This document shows, piece after piece, positions 1-6,805 of a stretch of DNA of 16,431 nucleotides. The position numbers and the translations under genes are program-made. The DNA comes from an uncultured Ruminobacter sp. (GTDB taxonomy: Bacteria > Pseudomonadota > Gammaproteobacteria > Enterobacterales > Succinivibrionaceae), in the NCBI GenBank assembly GCA_900767005.1, contig CAAFXL010000181.1, positions 1 to 16,431 of the forward strand, given 5' to 3'. The notes beneath the pieces were generated by a model. It saw only the letters and a program-made list of their open reading frames with translations, searched no databases and was not told where the DNA came from. Numbering within the stretch: the first letter of the stretch is position 1; each line of letters starts with the position of its first letter.

Positions 1-84
1 AAAATCGAAATTAATCAAAATTTATCTTATTCATGCGTTCGCCCTGAAATTCAACACTTTTTAATAAATTATATTAAATTTTAA
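1..84 (+). CDS. possible C-terminal end of an unidentified plus-strand gene
   Basis: Frame 1 is open from the first base to a TAA at 82-84, giving 27 codons that end in a protein-like stretch (VRPEIQHFLINYIKF). Positions about 30-55 are less AT-rich than the flanks, as coding sequence here tends to be. Frame 2 is also open for about 20 codons, so the evidence is thin. If real, the gene would converge on the PilZ gene that ends at 196. I do not recognise the family. Confidence 0.25.
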   Translation, partial: KIEINQNLSYSCVRPEIQHFLINYIKF

Positions 85-119
85 TCTAATTATTTAAAAT
101 ACTTTTTATTTATTCTTAT

Positions 120-150
120 TTGAGTATACATTATAATAATATGTACTCAA
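120..150. repeat. inverted repeat downstream of the large PilZ gene
   Basis: TTGAGTA (120-126) is matched by its reverse complement TACTCAA (144-150), and the 17-base AT-rich middle can partly pair further. It lies about 46 bases past the stop codon of the minus-strand gene. A convergent terminator is possible, but neither side carries a convincing T-tract and the stem is AT-rich, so I call it only a repeat. Confidence 0.35.
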
Positions 151-195
151 TTAAGAAGATAATGTATTCCTTGCTAAAATTGTAATTAATGTAGA

Positions 196-2652
196 TTAAA
201 AGTCTATTAAGTATATATTATTCGACTTTTGGGCTTCAATATCCTTATCGGTTATTTCAGGCTTTTGAGCTACATTGATATGATATTTTATAAAGATTGA
301 ATCAGTAATATCACTTATTTCTGCAATCCCTAAAATATTAACAATTGAATTATAAAGAGTATTAAACTTATGAGGAGAGCATTTTCTTATATAGTTTAAA
401 TCATCCATAATTTCTTTTAATTCTGGTTTATTGGCTCCTGTAAGTCTAATTGCAAAAGCTCCAAAGTATCCTTTTCCAAAACCATCTTTAATAAAGTTTA
501 TTAGATCTATAATATCTCCAAATTGATCTTCAAGTTTTGGGGTATAGCTAATTTCTCCTAGAGCATTTATCTCACGTTTAATAAAAACATTGATTTGTTC
601 AGAACGATTGATCATTTTTAATTTGGGAATAATTTCTAATATTTTATTAGTTAAAATTCCATTTGAGAAAATTGGATATAAATTTCCTTGATTGCGTTCA
701 GTTGCCTTAAAGATATTAAATAATGGTGAAACCTCGGTAGTATTGGTGGTTTCACAAAGGTAACCAAGACGATTAACAAAACCTTTAATAAATATAACGG
801 GAGCTGAAAATAAATTAGTGATTGTGATTGTTCTAAGAACTTTAGACATATCAGAAAGTGGTTCATCAATGTTATTTACTTCAGGTAGTGTAGGGTTTGC
901 CTTAATAAATTCATCCATAAATCTAGCTAAAGGATTGGTGTAAGGATTAATGTGAAGTCTTACATGTAATATTGTATGAGCAGAATTAATATAGATTACA
1001 TCATAAGGGATGTTATTAAATGAGAGGGTTTTTCTCATTGATGAGAATTTTGGAATAGAGATATAAACTACATCGCCATTATAACATTTTACTGGTTCAC
1101 TTAATTCGACTTGCAAGCCGCGAGTTGAGATATCTCGAGTCCACCCCATTACTGCTTCAAAGGTATCAGAGCTAACTGAAATACTGGTTTGAAAGGTAAA
1201 TCTTTGTTCAGTTCTTGGGGTAATATATTGTAAGTATTCAAGTTTTACAGGTACGCAGTTATCAGTTTGATTTGTAAAAACTTGTAAGGCATTAGCTGAT
1301 TGATTTGAAACATTTTGAGCATAAATACCTTTATCATATGAAACATCAATTCTTGATAAACTTGCAATATAGCCAATATTAGATAGGTTCTCAGTTATTT
1401 CTTCTTTATTCTCGCTATCCTTTACAATTGCAATAAGATTACCAATTGCACGGTTATCGAGATTAAGTTTTGAGATTGAGAATTTAAATACTCTAAAACT
1501 ATCTCTATCTTTAGCCATTTTTAAGAAGGTGGTCGTAAGACCAAGTTCTTGAAGTTCTTCTTTGGTAGCACTTAAAAAGTAGGTTTTTGAGTTAGCGGTA
1601 TGTTTAAAACTATAGATAATAGTTGAAAAAATGCCCGTTTCACTATCAATTGAATTAATAAAACTATTTAAACGCTTTTCACTAAAAATACTTCTAAGCT
1701 TATCATCGCTTCTTTCATCGCGCCAATAATCTAAAATTTCATGATTAAAATCAGATTTTAAGGCATACATGAGTTCTGGATTGTCATCTTTTGAGAAGAA
1801 TAATGGAATATTACCGATCTTTGGAATATATTGATATTCCATCGCCTGAATCCCTAAGGTATAGGCCTTATAATCAATATCAATGCGATAACGGTATTTA
1901 TTAGCAGTAATAAATTGAACGATGATATCTTCAAATTCAGTTGCTTCTTTTAGAATACAACGAGTTTTAAGCCACATTCTCGTATCTTTACTTTCAGTTC
2001 CCATTGATTCATAAGGGATATTTGATAAAGTTTCCGAAGCATTAGGAATAAGACTAATTAAACCTGTAAAGGTAATTTTTATTAATTCACCTTTTTTAAA
2101 AGGATAAATTGAGCTTAAAAGAACTTTAACCCCGCCACATGATAAATCTGAGGTCTTAGCATCAAGAATTTCACCATTAGGTAAGGTGATTACAATTGGT
2201 GAAGAATAAAATATTCTTTCGTCGCGGCGGTTAGCAAAATTGGTAAACTTAATTTTTTCAATATTATAGCGAGAAGGTACATTTAAATTTGAAATAGTGG
2301 TTGGTTCTTCATTTTTGATACGCTTTCTTTCATTATGATTGCGTACTACTTCTTCGTACGTTCCAACCGTATAAATGCCTTCATAAAGCTCGATACTTTT
2401 TTTAAAGTCTTCAAGATCTTCTTTTTGAAGAAAATGGGTAATTCCTTTATATGCAAAAACCTGAGCATCACCATCATTTCTAAAATCAATAATACGTACG
2501 CTTTTTGAGCATAGACGTTTGATTTCCATTCTCAATAGAAATTGGGCGTTACCAACAGCTAGATCATTTGCTGCTTCTTCTAAAATTTCAGCAAAGTTGG
2601 GATAGCGTAAACATGGTATTAGTTCAATTGCTTTACTTGCGATTATATCCAT
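196..2652 (-). CDS. large cytoplasmic protein with two PilZ domains (putative c-di-GMP receptor)
   Basis: The 818-residue product shows no signal peptide or membrane segment. Two regions carry the PilZ signature for cyclic di-GMP binding. The first has RxxxR at Arg142-Arg146 and DxSxxG at Asp169-Ser171-Gly174. The second has RxxxR at Arg480-Arg484 and DxSxxG at Asp507-Ser509-Gly512. The key residues are intact in both, so both domains could bind ligand. About 130 residues precede the first domain, 250 lie between them and 220 follow the second; I recognise no domain in these parts. Large multi-PilZ proteins of this kind occur in Vibrio, Shewanella and relatives, where their output is poorly known. 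ATG at 2652 is the only reasonable start, but no clear Shine-Dalgarno sequence precedes it (the upstream bases are nearly all A and T). The gene stands alone on its strand, divergent from the metallophosphoesterase gene. PilZ assignment is secure; the biological role is not. Confidence 0.85.
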   Translation of the reverse strand: MDIIASKAIELIPCLRYPNFAEILEEAANDLAVGNAQFLLRMEIKRLCSKSVRIIDFRNDGDAQVFAYKGITHFLQKEDLEDFKKSIELYEGIYTVGTYEEVVRNHNERKRIKNEEPTTISNLNVPSRYNIEKIKFTNFANRRDERIFYSSPIVITLPNGEILDAKTSDLSCGGVKVLLSSIYPFKKGELIKITFTGLISLIPNASETLSNIPYESMGTESKDTRMWLKTRCILKEATEFEDIIVQFITANKYRYRIDIDYKAYTLGIQAMEYQYIPKIGNIPLFFSKDDNPELMYALKSDFNHEILDYWRDERSDDKLRSIFSEKRLNSFINSIDSETGIFSTIIYSFKHTANSKTYFLSATKEELQELGLTTTFLKMAKDRDSFRVFKFSISKLNLDNRAIGNLIAIVKDSENKEEITENLSNIGYIASLSRIDVSYDKGIYAQNVSNQSANALQVFTNQTDNCVPVKLEYLQYITPRTEQRFTFQTSISVSSDTFEAVMGWTRDISTRGLQVELSEPVKCYNGDVVYISIPKFSSMRKTLSFNNIPYDVIYINSAHTILHVRLHINPYTNPLARFMDEFIKANPTLPEVNNIDEPLSDMSKVLRTITITNLFSAPVIFIKGFVNRLGYLCETTNTTEVSPLFNIFKATERNQGNLYPIFSNGILTNKILEIIPKLKMINRSEQINVFIKREINALGEISYTPKLEDQFGDIIDLINFIKDGFGKGYFGAFAIRLTGANKPELKEIMDDLNYIRKCSPHKFNTLYNSIVNILGIAEISDITDSIFIKYHINVAQKPEITDKDIEAQKSNNIYLIDF

Positions 2653-3131
2653 AGGTTTTTACAATTATTTATTTTTTTTACTTCTTTAAAATCAAATTGT
2701 TAGCTCATATTTTATTATAAAAAAAAGCTAATTTGAAATATGAACTCTTTTTATCGAGTAATATTTTGATGAAAAATCAATTTTTATGTATTTTTAACGA
2801 CAAAATTAAAAAAAATGTTTAATTTTATTAATGAAAATCATGATTGATTTAAAATTTATAAAAGCCAAAAATGTAATTTTCCCCACTAAAATTATTTATA
2901 AAAATTCAATAAAAAACTCTAATAAGTTATAATAAACTGTGGTAATATTTTTTACCAAAATTATAAATAATAGCCTTTTATGAAATAATAAAAGTAAAAA
3001 TTTAGATTGTGATTAGGTTACTTAAATTAACCTTAATTTACAGGTTTTTAAACTAACCAAAACTAAAAAGATAATAAAACCAATTAAAAAAAACTAAAAC
3101 AATCTAAATATCAACAATAGAGAAATTACTT
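2653..3131. other. very AT-rich divergent intergenic region
   Basis: These 479 bases separate the divergent large PilZ gene and the metallophosphoesterase gene, so they should contain both promoters. I see no open reading frame worth reporting. Besides the interleaved repeats at 2693-2743 there are three short perfect inverted repeats: TGGTAA/TTACCA (2940-2945 and 2952-2957), CTTTTAT/ATAAAAG (2975-2981 and 2988-2994) and AGGTTA/TAACCT (3015-3020 and 3028-3033). In sequence this AT-rich, -10-like hexamers are everywhere, so I do not assign promoters. Confidence 0.5.
2693..2743. repeat. two interleaved inverted repeats (A-B-A'-B') upstream of the large PilZ gene
   Basis: Arm A is CAAATT-gtt-AGCT (2693-2705) and pairs with A', AGCTAATTTG (2726-2735), if the three inner bases bulge. 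Arm B, TCATATTT (2705-2712), pairs perfectly with B', AAATATGA (2736-2743). A abuts B and A' abuts B', so the pairings cross: in RNA they would form a pseudoknot or exclude each other. The block lies 41-91 bases upstream of the start codon at 2652 and would be in that gene's leader if transcription begins above it. Function is unknown. Confidence 0.4.
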
Positions 3132-3143
3132 ATGGAGACCAAA

Positions 3144-4301
3144 ATGATATTTTTTATTGCCTATCCTTTGTTAATGCTATTAGTTTTATATTTGGTAATT
3201 TTAAGAAATCTTAAATGCTCAAAAATAACTAAAACCCTAATTTTTTTAGTGGCAGCTTTTGCAGGCTTTAAAAATCAAATTATTTTATTTTTTGGTGGTG
3301 ATATTTTAGCACCAGAATTACCCCGTAATTTATTAATTTTCTTTAGCTCAATTCATGTTGTTTTAATTTTTACCTTAGGTCTTGCCCTTTTTTATGTAAT
3401 CGTAAAATGGTTATTTAAAATCTTAAAAAGCATCTTTAAGAAGAATTTCTCTCTTTCTTTTGCTTCTTTTTCAGGACTTGAAAAGTTTGGTATTTTTATT
3501 ATTGGTTTAATACTCGCAATTTATGCAACTTTTGAGGCTTTAGAAACCCCAGTAGTTACCAACTATACTTTTGAAAGTAGTAAGTATCCAAAACTTCAAA
3601 ATAATAAGCCTTATCGCATTGTCCAAATTACCGATACGCACTTTGGTTCAAATGCAACAGTTGAGCAAGCCAAAGAATTTGTAAAAATTATTAATGAACA
3701 AAATCCTGATATCGTTTTATATACGGGCGATCTAATTGATGGAGCTCCTAAGTATTCAGAAGATCAATTAAAAGAGTTTTTAAAAGTAAAAGCTCCAATT
3801 TATGCGATAAATGGAAATCACGAATATTATTCTAATACTAAACTTTGGAAAGATGTTTGGAAAGACTTTAATATTAATATGCTTTATAACGAGCATATAA
3901 CGATTAACCAAGATGGTAAGAATATCTTAACTATTGCAGGTTTAACTGATGTGCAAGCTTTAAAAATGCCAAATGTTGAAGAAGGACCTGATATTCATAA
4001 AGCACTAGAAGGCTCTGATAAAGCATTACCTGTTGTCTTAATGGTTCATCGCCCAGAAAGATTTTATGAATACGCTAAAGAAGGCGTTGATTTAATGCTT
4101 TCAGGCCACACTCACGGTGGCATGTTACCAGTATTAAAACAGATTGTAGCCTTTTTTAATAATGGCTTAGTTTCAGGTTTATATCTTGATGGTGAAAGTA
4201 AATTAATTGTAAGTAATGGAACTTTTACCTGGGGTGGCTTTTGTGCTCGCATTAATACGCCATCAGAAGTTGTTGTGATTGATTTAGTTCATAAGGATTA
4301 G
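3144..4301 (+). CDS. membrane-anchored metallophosphoesterase (YkuE/YaeI-like)
   Basis: The roughly 385-residue product has an N-terminal membrane region with about four hydrophobic segments (near residues 2-20, 29-49, 64-88 and 114-134), then a calcineurin-like metallophosphoesterase domain from about residue 155. All the metal-binding motifs are present: Asp164-x-His166, Gly195-Asp196-x-x-Asp199, Gly224-Asn225-His226-Glu227, His302, and GHTHGG with His322 and His324. Membrane-linked relatives hydrolyse phosphoesters of lipids or nucleotides; the substrate here cannot be told. I prefer ATG 3144 because GGAG sits six bases upstream (3134-3137). An in-frame ATG at 3132 would add four residues but has only a weak upstream purine run. 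The stop codon at 4299-4301 almost touches radA, and the radA ribosome-binding site lies inside the end of this gene, so the two are probably co-transcribed. Confidence 0.85.
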   Translation: MIFFIAYPLLMLLVLYLVILRNLKCSKITKTLIFLVAAFAGFKNQIILFFGGDILAPELPRNLLIFFSSIHVVLIFTLGLALFYVIVKWLFKILKSIFKKNFSLSFASFSGLEKFGIFIIGLILAIYATFEALETPVVTNYTFESSKYPKLQNNKPYRIVQITDTHFGSNATVEQAKEFVKIINEQNPDIVLYTGDLIDGAPKYSEDQLKEFLKVKAPIYAINGNHEYYSNTKLWKDVWKDFNINMLYNEHITINQDGKNILTIAGLTDVQALKMPNVEEGPDIHKALEGSDKALPVVLMVHRPERFYEYAKEGVDLMLSGHTHGGMLPVLKQIVAFFNNGLVSGLYLDGESKLIVSNGTFTWGGFCARINTPSEVVVIDLVHKD

Positions 4302-4303
4302 TG

Positions 4304-5665
4304 ATGGCAAAGGCAACTAGTCAATTTGTTTGTAATAATTGCGGAGCAAAATACCCAAAGTGGATGGGCAAATGTTTAGAGTGTGGTTCATGGAATACCA
4401 TAGAAGAAACCTTAGCCCTCCCAGAAACTAAAAAAAGCGTTCGCTTTAGTGGCTTTGCAGGAGCTCAAAGTGAGGTTTGCGACCTAAGTAATGTTAGTAT
4501 GCAGGAGCTTCCACGCATGCATATGGGCTTTAGGGAACTTGATCGCGTTTTAGGTGGGGGGATTGTTCCAGGTTCCGTAGTTTTAATTGGGGGTAATCCT
4601 GGGGCAGGAAAATCAACACTACTACTTCAAATGCTTTCATATTTAGCACAAAACCAAGTAAGTGTTTTATATATTACAGGGGAAGAGAGTCTTCAACAAG
4701 TTGCCTTAAGAGCAAAAAGACTCGAGTTACAAACTAAAAATGTCAAGATTGCAACTGAGACTAGTATTGATAAAATCATTGCTCTTGCTCAAGTACAAAA
4801 ACCTCAGATTATGGTGATTGACTCCATTCAAGTTATGCACGTTGAAGGCATATCATCAGCTCCTGGTAGCGTTTCCCAAGTTAGGGAAGGGGCTGCCATC
4901 TTAACGCAATTTGCTAAAGCTAATAATATTGCAACCATTATTGTGGGTCATGTAACAAAGGATGGTACTTTGGCTGGTCCCAAGATTTTAGAGCACTGCG
5001 TAGACTGTTCAGTGTTACTTGAGGGGGATGGCGATTCAAGATTTAGAACCCTTAGATGCCAAAAGAACCGTTTTGGAGCAGTAAATGAAATTGGGGTTTT
5101 TGCGATGATCGATAAAGGTATGAGGGAAATTACCAATCCTTCTGCTATCTTTTTAAATCGCACCGAAATTGAAATTCCAGGCTCAGTTGTTATGGTTTTA
5201 TGGGTTGGCTCGAGACCCCTTCTTGTTGAATTACAAGTTTTAGTTGATCTTAGTCAATATGGAAATCCTAGGAGACTTACCATTGGTACCGACCAAAACC
5301 GCTTAGCAATGATTCTAGCAGTTCTTCATCGCCATGCAAGTTTGGCTCTAGGCGATCAAGATGTCTTTGTAAATGTGGTAGGAGGCGTTAAGGTTGAAGA
5401 AACTAGTGCAGACTTACCACTTGCAGCTGCCCTTTATTCAAGTTATGCAGGTAAGGTAATACCTCGTGATATGATAATTTTTGGGGAAGTAGGGTTATCG
5501 GGGGAAATTAGACCGGTAAATTCGGGATCAGAACGCGTGATTGAAGCTCAAAAACATGGTTTTACCAAAGCTATTATTCCAAAAGAAAACATGCCTCGAA
5601 AACCAATTCAAGGCATGACAATTTATCCAGTAACTAAGGTATCCGAAATTTTAGATCTTCTATAA
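4304..5665 (+). CDS. radA: DNA repair protein RadA
   Basis: RadA is a RecA-like ATPase that promotes branch migration of recombination intermediates during repair. This 453-residue protein has the full family layout: a four-cysteine zinc finger (Cys10, Cys13, Cys24, Cys27), a Walker A loop GGNPGAGKST (Lys103), Walker B around Asp173, the RadA-specific KNRFG motif at 254-258, and a C-terminal Lon-protease-like domain. Length is normal for the family. I chose ATG 4304: the N-terminus MAKA then matches Escherichia coli RadA and AAGGA (4293-4297) lies six bases upstream. A GTG at 4301, overlapping the previous stop, is possible but less likely. The gene ends two bases from the stop of the convergent PilZ gene, leaving no room for a terminator between them. 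Confidence 0.97.
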   Translation: MAKATSQFVCNNCGAKYPKWMGKCLECGSWNTIEETLALPETKKSVRFSGFAGAQSEVCDLSNVSMQELPRMHMGFRELDRVLGGGIVPGSVVLIGGNPGAGKSTLLLQMLSYLAQNQVSVLYITGEESLQQVALRAKRLELQTKNVKIATETSIDKIIALAQVQKPQIMVIDSIQVMHVEGISSAPGSVSQVREGAAILTQFAKANNIATIIVGHVTKDGTLAGPKILEHCVDCSVLLEGDGDSRFRTLRCQKNRFGAVNEIGVFAMIDKGMREITNPSAIFLNRTEIEIPGSVVMVLWVGSRPLLVELQVLVDLSQYGNPRRLTIGTDQNRLAMILAVLHRHASLALGDQDVFVNVVGGVKVEETSADLPLAAALYSSYAGKVIPRDMIIFGEVGLSGEIRPVNSGSERVIEAQKHGFTKAIIPKENMPRKPIQGMTIYPVTKVSEILDLL

Positions 5666-5667
5666 AC

Positions 5668-6021
5668 TTAGCGAATAAGCTCTTCTAGATCTCTTTCTAA
5701 AAGATTAGGATTACCTAAGTTTAGATCAATTAACGCTCTTAAATGAGTAATACTATCGATATCAATCTTAGTACAATATAAACCAATATCGCAGCCTTGA
5801 GTTCTTACAACTTTAACTTGCATAAATACTTTGATTGATTCATCAATATCGATAGTTAAAGTTCCTTCTTTACCAATTTCCATCTCAAGTGGTGTATTAG
5901 TTTTAACTAAAACCCCTTTAATTGATAGGTCAATAACGGTTACATTAACATTAAAGCTTTCCCCTACAAATTGACCTTTAGTTTGGTAAGCAACACGATT
6001 ATATCTTCTTTTTTCGATCAT
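5668..6021 (-). CDS. single-domain PilZ protein
   Basis: This 117-residue protein is essentially one PilZ domain. It has RxxxR at Arg5-Arg9 and DxSxxG at Asp31-Ser33-Gly36, so the c-di-GMP-contacting residues are intact. No output domain or membrane segment is attached; single-domain PilZ proteins usually act by binding a partner. It lies 23 bases downstream of rsd on the same strand with no terminator between, so it is probably the second gene of an rsd-pilZ operon. It is tail-to-tail with radA, two bases between stops. A short PilZ gene beside radA is, as I recall, also found in Vibrio, which would make the arrangement old. The partner and the regulated process are unknown. Confidence 0.9.
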   Translation of the reverse strand: MIEKRRYNRVAYQTKGQFVGESFNVNVTVIDLSIKGVLVKTNTPLEMEIGKEGTLTIDIDESIKVFMQVKVVRTQGCDIGLYCTKIDIDSITHLRALIDLNLGNPNLLERDLEELIR

Positions 6022-6044
6022 TATTTATTCTCTATATTTATTTT

Positions 6045-6563
6045 TTAATTATTAGAATTGGTACTTTGGTTAGCATTAGCAATAGCATTATCCATAATTT
6101 GTAAAGCTATAACCATTCTATCTTCATGCTTAAAACGAATTTCGAGCCATTGACCAATTTCCCCTAAATCTTTTCTTAGTTCATCAATTGGTAAATGACC
6201 TGTAATTTCAGAATATTTGTCTGAAAATTCTAGTAAAGGTTCAGTGGTATTTAAAATACGTGGTACTAATCTACGAGCAATTGTAAGACGACGACTACTT
6301 ACATGTTCCATAATGGTTAAAATTTTAGGATAAAGCTCAAAATGACCACGAGATAAATAATCAATTAAGATCCCACAAAATTGATGTAGTTCCTTAATGG
6401 TTGGATCATTAGGCTCTTCTTTGCTATTAGGATTAGTCTGAATCGCAATAAGCTTAAAATAAAGAGTAATAAGCTTCTCACGAGCATGAATCATTTCATC
6501 AATCCATTTTAAGTTGCCAGCGGCAACTTGTTTGGTTCGGTTTAGAGTGGTAAGGAACATCAT
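6045..6563 (-). CDS. rsd: Rsd/AlgQ-family regulator of sigma-70
   Basis: Rsd binds the primary sigma factor in stationary phase and lowers its competition for RNA polymerase; AlgQ is the Pseudomonas relative. The 172-residue product aligns well with Escherichia coli Rsd (158 residues). The core LHQFCGILIDYLSRGHFELY (about residues 59-78) corresponds to LDDFCQSLVDYLSAGHFSIY, and LGEIGQWLEIRFKHEDRMV (about 132-150) to LSDIGEALEARFVLEDKLI. The C-terminus is an Asn/Ser-rich tail. Start: ATG 6563 is followed at once by a second ATG; AGGAG (6577-6573 on the minus strand) lies nine bases before the first. It appears to be the first gene of an operon with the short PilZ gene. A perfect inverted repeat overlaps its likely -10 element. 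Confidence 0.9.
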   Translation of the reverse strand: MMFLTTLNRTKQVAAGNLKWIDEMIHAREKLITLYFKLIAIQTNPNSKEEPNDPTIKELHQFCGILIDYLSRGHFELYPKILTIMEHVSSRRLTIARRLVPRILNTTEPLLEFSDKYSEITGHLPIDELRKDLGEIGQWLEIRFKHEDRMVIALQIMDNAIANANQSTNSNN

Positions 6564-6584
6564 AGTTACTTTCTCCTAAATTTT

Positions 6585-6610
6585 ATAAAAGTAGTATAGA
6601 ATACTTTTAT
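6585..6610 (-). promoter_or_regulatory. rsd -10 element inside a perfect 9-bp inverted repeat
   Basis: ATAAAAGTA (6585-6593) and its perfect reverse complement TACTTTTAT (6602-6610) flank eight bases. On the minus strand, TATACT (6598-6593), five of six to the -10 consensus, begins in the spacer and ends on the first base of the 6585-6593 arm; the rsd ribosome-binding site follows 15 bases further on. The -35 region is poor (a T-run). Such a repeat over a -10 element is typical of a repressor operator, but the protein is unknown and AT-rich DNA makes repeats common. Confidence 0.4.
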
Positions 6611-6783
6611 TAAAAAAAATGCTGATAGAGCTTTAAATTTTAGGAGTTTTTTTAATGATTATATAAAAATGTGAGATAGCTAAAATTTAATATTTTGAAT
6701 GATTTAGGCGTTACATAAATTAAAAGAAATAAAGGCAAATGTAGTTAAATAATAAGAAAATTAAGTTAAATAATAGGGAATTA

Positions 6784-6805
6784 AAGTAATTTACTCCAAT
6801 TACTT
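6784..6805 (-). terminator. weak hairpin at the end of mepM
   Basis: AAGTAATT (6784-6791) and AATTACTT (6798-6805) form a perfect 8-bp stem with a six-base loop, overlapping the mepM stop codon. On the minus strand it is followed by TAATTCCC rather than a clean T-tract, and the stem is mostly A-T. It is a possible weak terminator for mepM before the rsd promoter region. Confidence 0.3.

Noticed and set aside
2653..3131. GEMM-type c-di-GMP riboswitch upstream of the PilZ gene or the phosphoesterase gene
   Set aside because: I looked for the conserved GC-containing core of such riboswitches and found none; the region is almost wholly A and T.
4948..5163. 71-codon open frame on the minus strand inside radA
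   Set aside because: Lies entirely within a certain gene, has no family resemblance and no ribosome-binding site; it is a shadow frame.
5666..5682. CTTA/TAAG mini-hairpin between radA and the short PilZ gene as a terminator
   Set aside because: Only four pairs and no T-tract; too weak to support.
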